A DNA stretch of 64,000 bases from Cephalotus follicularis. Lineage: Eukaryota > Streptophyta > Magnoliopsida > Oxalidales > Cephalotaceae. The stretch covers positions 1 to 64,000 of the forward strand of contig BDDD01005107.1 of assembly GCA_001972305.1 (NCBI GenBank), given 5' to 3'. The translations under genes were made by a program, and so were the position numbers. This document shows, piece after piece, positions 55,538-64,000 of the stretch (its first letter is position 1; the number at the start of each line of letters is the position of its first letter). The notes beneath the pieces were generated by a model that was given only the letters and a program-made list of their open reading frames with translations, was not told where the DNA came from and made no database searches.

Positions 55538-55548
55538 CTATATATAAG
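55538..55548 (+). promoter_or_regulatory. TATA box of the Angela-like 5' LTR
   Basis: ACTATATATAAGG lies about 1.25 kb into the LTR, downstream of a palindrome, in the position expected for the U3/R border. The matching place in the 3' LTR lies beyond the window. Confidence 0.65.
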
Positions 55549-56327
55549 GGAAGTTTAGCTTTTAGGAAGTGTAAGAGACACTGTCATTTTAAGTGCCTAG
55601 CCGATTTTGAGAGAGGAAAAAGAGTGGAAAAGCCATTCCTAGGGTTTGAACATTCTCACTTGGTTTCACAAGCTTGGAACTTGTTCTTCTTCTTCCCTTT
55701 GTTGATTTTCTTTACCAAGACCTAGTAGCTACTTAGGGTGCATCAAGATTGATGAACTCTTATCAATATTAATTTACCCTTCTTGGCAAATAGGTTAGGG
55801 TGTCAAGCTTTTATGCAATTAGCTTTCCTTTGAGACAATCTTTGTCTTGGGAGAGCTTACATGGCATAATTGTAGCTTGAAATTGAGAGTTAGAAACCTA
55901 GGGTTAGACTATAAGGCTGGCCGAAATTTTTGGGAGAACACTTAAGGGCTTAGTAAACTAGTTGGTGGTGAAGACTTGCAGTCACACAAGGGAGCTTCCC
56001 AAGCTAGTACTGGCAAAGAGAAGGAGCCTTCATTTTTGGTATAAGCTCTTACTTGCTCTTTTTAGTTTTGTTTCTTCACATATGCATGCTTGTGTGTTAA
56101 TTTGATTATGGCTTGGTGTGGTGATCATTGGTTGTTAGTGTGTTAGATTTGGACATTGTGAATATTCGCATTCTCTAATTTAGAATTAGTATAGCATAGG
56201 CGTTAATGGGATTCATTTCCGCTGCGTTTAATTTTAAATTTATACCCCTTAGCGTTGTTGCACATTCCATAGTGGAATGCCTAGGCTCATGTCCATTTCC
56301 GATCAAGGGGATTGCCCGTTCCCAACA

Positions 56328-56341
56328 AGTGGTATATGTGC
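56328..56341 (+). other. Primer-binding-like site of the Angela-like element
   Basis: AGTGGTATATGTGC directly follows the LTR end. It resembles the TGGTATCAGAGC initiator tRNA-Met site, in decayed form. Confidence 0.55.
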
Positions 56342-56935
56342 CTATCACATCGACTATAATTAAATGTGTTTTTGAGCCTAAGATAGTGGTTGTTTTAAGA
56401 TTTAATTAGGTGCTGGTTTTTGGTTGAACTCAACCCTATTATGCTTTGATTTGTTGTTTGAAGTTTGGTTGGTTTTGAGTGTGATTGGATTGCACTTGAA
56501 GCTATTGTTTTTCATTTGTGAGATTACTCAACGCAATATTTTCATAGTGCAGATTTCTGGGTAGAGGGGCTGTTAAGCTCCAGTTTTTGCTATTCAGGTT
56601 TATAGGGGCACTGGGTGCTGCCTTGAAACTGTATAGGATTGCATTACGAGTATTTCCCAAAAGGCGAAATGTAATTCTGATTTCATTTGACTAGGTTCCT
56701 AGACTTGTGAAATTTGTTAGTGCATAACTTGGATAGTGCGGAAAGCTTCTGCACTTTTACATGCAGGGTAGTGTCTTGCCATCCAAGCTGTGGGAGCACT
56801 TTAGCTACCTCCGTCTGGCTCCAGGATACTCATACATGTAGTCTTGGTTAATGCACATGATTTCTAGACTAATCAAATATGGTTAAGGAAAGAACGAATG
56901 CATGGGCCGCACAATTTCGATTTAGAGCTAAAATT

Positions 56936-57012
56936 ATCATAGTGTAGATTTTTATTCTTTAAAGTCTGCATAGTGTAGATTTGGGACACCACATTTCTGC
57001 ATAGTGTAGAAT
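56936..57012. repeat. Tandem CATAGTGTAGATTT words in the leader
   Basis: CATAGTGTAGATTTTTA, CATAGTGTAGATTTGGG and CATAGTGTAGAATTTTG occur about 30 bases apart, with a TGCATAGTG-like link between them. A CATAGTG word (CATAGTGTCAC) recurs at about 57060. They are local duplicates just before the motif cluster. Confidence 0.65.
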
Positions 57013-57084
57013 TTTGGTGTGCCATCGGTCCTATCATAATGGGAAATGTAGTGTGTTGACATAGTGTCACACAACTCCTGTAAA

Positions 57085-57365
57085 ACTGTCGACAGTTTGC
57101 TCAAAGCATTGACGGTCACACAAAGCGATGACAAAGAGCGTTGATGGTTTCTCTAAGTGCTGACGATTCTGGAGAAACTGTCGACGCTTGGAGCATCGAT
57201 AGTTGATCTAAGCATTGATGTACAAAAAGTGCTGATGGTTCTGGAAAAACTGTCATCGCTTAGAGGGTCTGGGCTAGGTCCTGGATCCACTGTCTCAAAG
57301 CGTTGACAGTGGCGTTGAGGCTTTGTGTGTGACCGCTGATGCTTACGCCTAATAGTCGACTCTTT
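57085..57365. repeat. GTCGAC-type motif cluster in the leader of the Angela-like element
   Basis: About twelve degenerate copies occur, including AAACTGTCGACAGTTTG (a perfect palindrome within AAACTGTCGACAGTTT), CAAAGCATTGACGGTC, AGAGCGTTGATGGTTTC, GAAACTGTCGACGCTTGG, CAAAGCGTTGACAGTGG and AATAGTCGACTCTTTGG. The wording AAAGCGT(T/C)GACGGT(T/C) is the same as in the LTRs of the SIRE-like element, although the surrounding sequence is unrelated. Confidence 0.68.
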
Positions 57366-58710
57366 GGATAGAAAACAACAATGATATTAAAAGTTTGGAA
57401 CTTTCAATCAAGGCACTTTGGTGGTTTATAATCATTGCTTGATTTAGTGGAAATTAAGCCTTTAAACCACATGTTGTATTAAGTTTAGGACTTAGCCATT
57501 ATGAAAGGCACTTAGTGTATTTAATTAAAATTTATATTAGATATTTACTTTAATTTTCTTATGCATGATGGATGGCTTAAGGACTAGACCTAACTTTGGT
57601 TTTCTTTTGTGGTTGATTATTTCTTTTTATTCATTTGTGGATTTAATGGTCTGTAATAAGGTGCTTGCATGCACCATTTATTTTCTCTTGTTGTACCCTA
57701 TTTAGAATAGGATCTCTTATCATCTTTAATTTGTATTCTCTTCTTTAATTATTAGATTGTAATACATTTTGAATGTAATTGTATTTTTCAAAGAAGATTT
57801 TTCAAAGATGCTTGGAGAAGAAAGGAAGAGAAGTACAAGACCATTGAAGGCCATGTATGAATGGTGCTAAAATGTAATAGTTAGATATCATCTTCACACC
57901 TAGGGAGACCAAGTAGTGACTTTGGCTCAAGTCACTACTTATAGTAAAGTCCTTATCCATGCCATTTGATTTATTTTGGAAATGAATCTATGTTGCATAA
58001 GATGGACGGTCCATATACATGACTAGGATGCAAAAGCCGTAATTAATTGGAATTGGCTAATACAACCAATGAATTAATTAATGGCTAGGTAAAATCGAAT
58101 CTTGAGACCAATATTCCCTCAATCTAAAATAATAAGTCTAAACGCCAGGGACACACGAATGTGAACCGACGTGGCTTTCCACGATCTACGTTGAGTGGCA
58201 TACACGAGTTATTGGTTTGTCATGCTAAAGCTGAGACCTTTGAACCTGTGTGATACTATGTCAACGTCAGCGTTGGACACCGTAAATGGTGGCTATGTTT
58301 TATAATTTGGACACGTGTACGTGTGGATGTTAAAACTAGCGCATTCCGATGTAGATTATGAGTAATGACTTATCTTGATTCTAATTATTTGTTATGCCAA
58401 AGCTAAGACCATATTGAATTGAAAGGCCGAATCCCATGATTGGATCTTGAAATGGATGCAAATTGGCAAGAAAGCTTACCCATTGAATATATTAAGGTTT
58501 GAAATGCTAAAGCTGTGGCCATAATATGTTGCAAAGGATTCCAATCCCCATTAGGAAGTTAGACCTCCCGAATTTCATATGAGGGTATGAAATACGATTA
58601 GAATAATGGGAGGAACCATAAGCACTAAAAACCAAGTGTTATGGTAGTCTTATAAAAACTTGAATAGATGCTAACTTTTATTTTTATTTCCTTATCTTAG
58701 GGGGCTAGAT

Positions 58711-59560
58711 ATGGCTTTCCAATTTGTAATTTCATGCATTCTAGAAACCAAAAAACTTGAAGGCCCTTACTTCATAGATTTGCAACGCAATTTAAAGATC
58801 GTACTTATGGCCAATAAAATGGCGTATGTTAGGATTGGTTGGCCTCCTTCACTGGGTGAAGTTCCTACGCCTAAGGAGTCAGACAGGCTAGCCAAGTGGC
58901 TAGAAAATGACAAGCAGGCTTGGTGCCGAGCCCTTCTGGGCATGACACTGGAGCTGCAATGCTAGCATGAAAAGATGAAGACCCTTTCTACTATAATTCT
59001 CCATTTACATGAGATGTATGGGGCTGAGTCTAGGACTTGGAGGTTCAACCTTTCACATAGGCTCTACAAGGTGCAAATGGTTGAGGGAGCTTCAGTTCAT
59101 GAGCAAGGACTGAAGATAATTGACATGATTGAGCAGTTGGCTCAATTAGGGTTTGTAATAGACCATGACCTTTACATAGATCTGGTCCTTATATCCCTCC
59201 CTCGTACGTTCTCACAGTTCGTGGTGAATTTTCACATGAACAAGATAGAAGCTACTCTTTCATAGTTGGTTTCTATGTTGAGAACAACTAAGGCAAACTT
59301 TGACACTGGGAAGTCAAAGTCCCCCACTCTCCTTCTTCCTTCTTCTAGGGCTGCCTAAGGAAAGGGCACTACCTCGTCTTCCCACTCAAAAGGGAAAGGG
59401 GGACACGGGTCAGCCAACACAAAGTGCAAGGGTCAGAAGAAGCAAAAGAAGAAGAAGGGAAAACTTGGAGCAACGGAGAAGGGGGTGGGGGATGGTGTTT
59501 CCAAAGATCGAATGAAGTAGCTGGCTGTTGAGGGTGATTGCTTCCAGTGTGACAAGAAGG
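58711..59560 (+). pseudogene. Gag region of the Angela-like element
   Basis: It starts MAFQFVISCILETKKLEGPY, with LQRNLKIVLMANKMAYV (58790-58840), then LHEMYGAESRTWRFNLSHRL and EQGLKIIDMIEQLAQLGFVI, and RTFSQFVVNFHMNKIEATLS (59205-59265). A Lys/Arg-rich segment and a CCHC-like knuckle (CFQCDKKGHxKKHC context near 59540-59580) follow. This is Copia gag. It is a broken fossil. Confidence 0.82.
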
Positions 59561-59619
59561 GCCACTAGAAGAAGCATTGTCGGATTATTATTGCTGATGT
59601 TTCTGCTGATAGGCCGCAT

Positions 59620-61000
59620 GGTGCAGGCACATCAGGTATGTTCATGATTGAACTAAATCTAGTTTTGAATAATAGATCTACATACGTGTTGGATACTGGA
59701 TGTGGGACAAATATTTGCAATTCATAGCAGGGACTAAGAAAAGTTAGAAAGCTTGGAGCTGAGGACATGGATTTACGGCTTGGTGATGGATCTAGGATCA
59801 TTGTTGAAGCTGTTAGGATTTTTCATATTATTTTGTGTAATAATTTTGTATTGAGACTTGATCCATGCCACTTTGTACCAAACATTATCTGAAATATTGT
59901 AAGTGTATCATGCTTATGTAAATTGGGCTTGGAGCTCAAGTTTGAAAATATTGGATGTTTTATATATTCTGATGGTGTTTGTGTTAATGATGGTTTCATT
60001 GACTATGGATTGTTTGTTTTAAATACTAATCAAAATAAAATCCTATCCGTCGAGCAAGGTAATAAGAAAAGACCAAGAGAGAATGAATTGACTAAAGCCT
60101 ATACTTGGCATTGTAGACTTGGTCATTCTAGTGATGCTAGGCTTACAGAATTGGTTAAGGATGATTTTTTAGATATAGAGGACTTGGAGTGCTATACAAC
60201 TTGTGAATCTTGCTTATTGAGAAATATGATCAAATATCCCTTCTCCGGTCAAGGGGAAAGGGCAGTGGACTTACTAGGGCTAGTTCACACCGACATATGT
60301 GGTCCTATGTCCGTCAGTACGCGAGGAGGTTATTTCCACTTCATAACCTTTACCAATAATTTATCTAGGTATGGTTATGTGTATCTGATGAAACACAAGT
60401 CGGAGTCCTTGGAGAAATTCAAAGAATCCAGACTTGAAATAGAAAACTAGACAAGTATACCAATTAAAACACTTTGGTATGACTGAGGCGGCGAGTAGCT
60501 GTCAGCTGAATTCTAAGGTTATCTTAGAGATAATGGAATTCTATCTCAGTGGATTCCTTCAGGAACACCGCAACATATTGGTGTGTCAGAACGGAGCAAC
60601 TGAACCTTTTTAACATGGTTTGATCTATGATGCCTTTTACCAACCTTCCCACCTATTTCTAGGGTTATGCCTTGGAAACAGTCGCCCACATGTTGCATTA
60701 GATTTCTTCAAAATTTGTGCCCTCCACCCCATACCAAGAATGACAGGGAAGAAACCCAGCCTAAACCATCTCAAGGTTTGGGGTTGTTCGGCTTACGTTA
60801 AAAGGCTTGACGCGAGTAAGCTGGAAGCGCGGTCGGACCGCTACAGGTTTGTGGGTTATCCTAAGGAAACTAAAGGATACTACTTCTACCATCCTAGAGA
60901 ACAAAGGATTTTTGTTTCGCGAAATGCTATATTCTTAGAGAGGGATTTCCTTCTCGAAGGAAATAGTGAGAGTCGAGTGGAACTCCAGGAGTTGCCACAG
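59620..61000 (+). pseudogene. Protease and integrase region of the Angela-like element
   Basis: The protease is seen as YVLDTGCGTNICN near 59680. Integrase follows with YTWHCRLGHSSDARLTELV (near 60100), CESCLLRNMIKYPFSGQGER, LLGLVHTDICGPMSVSTRGG and LSRYGYVYLMKHKSESLEKF (60260-60420). The later part includes KKPSLNHLKVWGCSAYVKRL and YRFVGYPKETKGYYFYHPRE (60750-60900). It is a broken fossil copy. Confidence 0.85.
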
Positions 61001-61105
61001 GTAGAGACCACGCAGGGTATCAAGGAATTGGAGGTTGGACCTCCAACAGACATCATTGAGGTGGGACCTCAACTTGAGATTGGATCTTAGTTAGGCAGAC
61101 CTCCT

Positions 61106-62764
61106 TTGAGGAGATTGGGTAGGACTCCATTAGCATCTAAGAGATATGGTTTTTTCGTTATTGGTACTAATGAAGTTAATGTCGTTGATGAAGTCGAGCA
61201 TACCAACTATAAGGAAGCAGTGCAGAGCACTAAATTTGAGGCATGGTTAGGAGCCATGCAATCCGAGATGGATTCTATGTACTCCAACCAGGTTTGGAAT
61301 TTTGTTGAAGCACCCGAAGGCATGGTGCCTATTGGCTCTAAATGGATCTTCCAGAAAAAGATCAATGCATATGGAAAGATTGAGACATATGATGCTCGAT
61401 TGTTAGCGAAAGGATATAGACAGTGACATGGTGTCGACTATACTAAAACTTTCTTACTTGTCACCATGCTCAAATCCATTTAGATTTTGCTTGCTATTAC
61501 CACTCATTATGATTATGAGATATGGAAAATGGATGTAAAGACGGTATTTTTAAATGGGCGTCTTGATGAAGACATCTATATGTCCCTTCCCGAGGGGTTT
61601 ACGTCCTCCGAGTTTCCACACATGGTGTGTAAGCTCGAATGGTCCATCTGTGGACTAGAGCAAACATCTCGTAGCTGGAACCTACATTTTGATGAGGCTG
61701 TCAAATCTTTTGACTTCATTAAAAATGTAGATGAGCCGTGTGCCTATCATAAATAGGATGGGTCGAATATCACTTTCTTAGTGCTAAACGTGAATGACAT
61801 CCTACTGCTTGGAAATGACGTAGGGATGTTGCAGTCCGTTAAAGTATGGATTGCTAAAAAAATTTTCATGAAGGATTTGGGAGAAGCCACCTATATACTG
61901 GGTATTAGGATCTACAGGGATAGATCCAATAGGTTGCTTGGGCTTTCCAAAAGCCAGTACATCAGCAAGGTGCTGAGACGCTTTAGCATGGATAATTCCA
62001 AAAGAGGCCTATTACCCATAGGCGAAGGAATTCAACTATCTAGGAAGATGTCTCCTCAGACATCAGAAGAGAGAGTGTGCATGAGTCGAATTCCTTATGC
62101 TTCGACAGTAAGATCGATCATGTATGCCATGCTATGTACTAGGCCATATGTTGTTCATGCCTTGGGAAAGGCAAGTCGATTTCAGTTCGATCCTGGTGAG
62201 AAGCACTAGGAAGTGGTCAAAGGAATTATGAAGTATCTTAGATGGACTCAGGATATCTTCTTGATATATGGGAAAGATGGGAAGTTGAAATTGAAGGGCT
62301 TTACAGACTCTAGTTTTGACAGTAATCCAGATGATCACAAATCAGTTTCTGGATATGTGTATGTACTAAATGGAGATGCGATGAGCTGGCATAACTCAAA
62401 GCAGGAGACCATAGTGGACTCAACCACTGAAGCCGAATACATAGAACCCTCAGACGCCACCAATGAGGGTGTTTGAATGAGGAAGTTCATCACTGAACTA
62501 GAAGTTGTTCCTACCATTGATAGTCCAGTTGTTCTATACTGTAACAATGATAGGGCCATAGCACAGGCCAAGGAACCAAGGTCTCAACAACGATCCAAAC
62601 ATATCAAGCGAGAGATCATTGGTAGGGAAGACATACAGCTTGAGAGGGTCGCCTCAGAGGCGAACACTACAAATCCACTGAACAAGGCTTTGGAGTGCCA
62701 TCATATCACGATGGGCTTAGGCTTCAAGAGTGCATGGCTTGAGGATCAAGTGGGAGATTGTTAG
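61106..62764 (+). pseudogene. Reverse transcriptase and RNase H region of the Angela-like element
   Basis: Reverse transcriptase shows MQSEMDSMYSNQVWNFVEAP, GSKWIFQKKINAYGKIETYD, IWKMDVKTVFLNGRLDEDIY and MSLPEGFTSSEFPHMVCKLE, then EATYILGIRIYRDRSNRLLG. RNase H shows FTDSSFDSNPDDHKSVSGYV, QETIVDSTTEAEYIEPSDAT and a closing KHIKREIIGREDIQLERVAS. The end is separated from the 3' LTR by a purine-rich CAAGTGGGAGA. It is a broken fossil. Confidence 0.85.
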
Positions 62765-64000
62765 ATAGGGTGACCCGACAAGCATTAGATGGTTGTTGTA
62801 TTCGGACTTATCAATGTACAAAATGATCTTATTCCATTTATATGGAATGTGATTTTGTTCAAATTTTTTATGGCATTATATCATATGTGTTTTATCTTAT
62901 AATTGAAGTAGATTAATTTCATATTACCAACTTACACATGTGATTCCCTAACATATAAGGTTGGAAACCAACCATCGGGCAGTGAGATTGGCTACCTTAT
63001 TCCTTATGTCGAAATAGTTTCAAGTCGTAGGTTCACTTACTGGGCATTAGTGAACCAGATAGACTTGCACGTACTGTGCCTCATCTCGTGGGTGGGAGGA
63101 TGGAGAATCTCACTACCATCTGTGAGGAACACTAAGGCAAGTACGGGGTACAGGCTTGGAGCATGTACAATGAACATGACCCAATTAGGAAATACTATTT
63201 GGATAATCGTTATTCTCATGTTAATAGTGATTCCTACATGTTGTGGTTGTGTATAAGTGTTGGACACTTAGCAAGTTCGTGGAGGTCTCGTCAGATCCTT
63301 AAACCTGAGCGATTGCTTTATATTGTATAGAGACTGTATTGCTTTGATTTTCACCCTACTCAGTTCTTTTGCGGAGCTGACAATTAGGCTGTCTTTGGGC
63401 TTGATAGAATCTGTATGAATATAAGCAAATGCGCAAAATGGGATCGTCACACATGAGCGAAGGTGATCAGCTCTAATTGGTCTAATTATACTGTGGATTG
63501 TTGAAATCCTTGGCCAAGATTAAGGTAGACTGGAAATACGATTTCCGGGAAGGTCTACCGTAAGTCCTAGTAATGATCATACATTTTAGTTACTGAGGTA
63601 AAACTATGGTTAACAAGCATCCACATCTTAGACTTTAGTCAGGGCCAAGTATGATGCGGGATTATCGTACACGGTAACTAAAGATAGGAAAAGGTCACAT
63701 GTTATGGAAATGTGTGATAATCAATGAGGAAATTAATTATATTAATATCTCATATGGATAATATTGGATATTAGTCCATGAGCATTTAAATAGGTCTGAG
63801 ACTATTTAGAATGGCAAAACCAAACTCTGGGGGCGTTTCGATTATTTATCAACACTACCAATAATAACTGGGATTTTAGAGTCCCTACCCAAGAATGGTA
63901 TCTCATAAATGTTGTACATTTACATCTCGGTGAAAAACTTATAAAAATCATATATATGTTAGTGAATGTGAGAGGTGTGTCACCATTGGATGGTGACATT
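62759..64000 (+). repeat. 3' LTR of the Angela-like element (cut by the window end)
   Basis: It opens TGTTAGATAGGGTGACC and matches 54288 to about 55512 to the last base of the window, including the palindrome at 63977-63999. Differences are scattered substitutions and a few short length changes near the start. The TATA box and R-U5 part would lie beyond the window. Confidence 0.85.

Larger units (their letters stand above)
54288..56327 (+). repeat. 5' LTR of the Angela-like element
   Basis: It opens TGTTAGATAGGATGACC, identical in style to the 3' LTR start at 62759, and ends CCCAACA next to a primer-binding-like site. The first 1240 bases can be compared with the visible part of the 3' LTR. 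A TATA box lies at 55538-55548. Confidence 0.85.
56342..58710 (+). other. Untranslated leader of the Angela-like element
   Basis: This stretch of nearly 2.4 kb between primer site and gag has no sustained reading frame. It holds a GTCGAC-type motif cluster (57085-57365), several GCATAGTGTAGAT(T/C)T words (about 56935-57010), and a later segment with GCTAAAGCTGAGACC-like words repeated near 58225, 58395 and 58505. Long structured leaders are known in BARE/Angela-type elements. Confidence 0.6.
54288..64000 (+). mobile_element. Ty1/Copia element, Angela/BARE-like, running off the window (fossil)
   Basis: The element has a 5' LTR of about 2 kb (54288-56327), a tRNA-Met-type primer site, a long leader, gag, protease, integrase, reverse transcriptase, RNase H, and a 3' LTR from 62759 to beyond the end. 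The gag wording (IIDMIEQLAQLGFVIDHDLY) and long LTR suit the Angela/BARE branch. By eye the two LTRs differ at nearly one position in ten, indicating an insertion several million years old at usual plant rates. The coding region is broken, with around a dozen interruptions. It lies within the Tat element that starts at 45.7 kb and is therefore younger than it. Confidence 0.85.

Overview
The window is repeat-rich plant nuclear DNA, very probably from an angiosperm and most likely a eudicot. Three things point there. It is AT-rich with long spacers and spliced, decayed host gene pieces. It holds plant-specific lineages of Ty3/Gypsy and Ty1/Copia retrotransposons: Tat-like with a second RNase H, chromovirus-type, SIRE-like, Tnt1/Tork-like and Angela/BARE-like. 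It also has a plant-style hAT transposase tail. I see no intact host gene. All LTR elements are treated as fossils; each one whose coding region is visible is broken several times.

Layout. 1-1.9 kb is AT-rich spacer holding one retroposed, LINE-like insertion with an 11-bp target duplication. 1.9-4.8 kb is a partly duplicated Gypsy-type LTR. It abuts 4.8-10.4 kb, a reverse-strand Tat-lineage Gypsy element with one LTR. 10.4-16.9 kb is spacer with LTR pieces and several local tandem repeats. 16.9-26.9 kb is a SIRE-like Copia element with both LTRs, a nested LTR fragment, an array of zinc knuckles and an extra ORF after pol. 26.9-33.6 kb is a composite: the 5' part of a chromovirus-type Gypsy element is joined to the 3' part of a Tnt1-like Copia, whose 3' LTR is split by a 2.7-kb solo LTR with a perfect 5-bp target duplication.

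33.6-45.7 kb is the only stretch with host coding remains. It has one exon of an unidentified conserved plant protein, several exons of a GPI ethanolamine phosphate transferase 3 (PIG-O) copy interrupted by a reverse-strand chromovirus fragment, and a hAT transposase C-terminus. 45.7-54.3 kb is a second Tat-lineage element on the plus strand, split by an LTR copy at 51.4-53.5 kb and carrying an antisense additional ORF. 54.3-64.0 kb is an Angela-like Copia element with an LTR of about 2 kb. Its 3' LTR runs off the window.

The elements form an insertion stratigraphy. The most unusual signal cuts across families: clusters of a degenerate, near-palindromic motif built on GTCGAC/GACGTC, flanked by AAAG or CTTT. 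These clusters occur in two Gypsy-type LTRs, in both LTRs and the post-pol region of the SIRE-like Copia, and in the untranslated leader of the Angela-like Copia. Nothing in the window suggests bacterial or organellar DNA, and I found no RNA gene I could defend.
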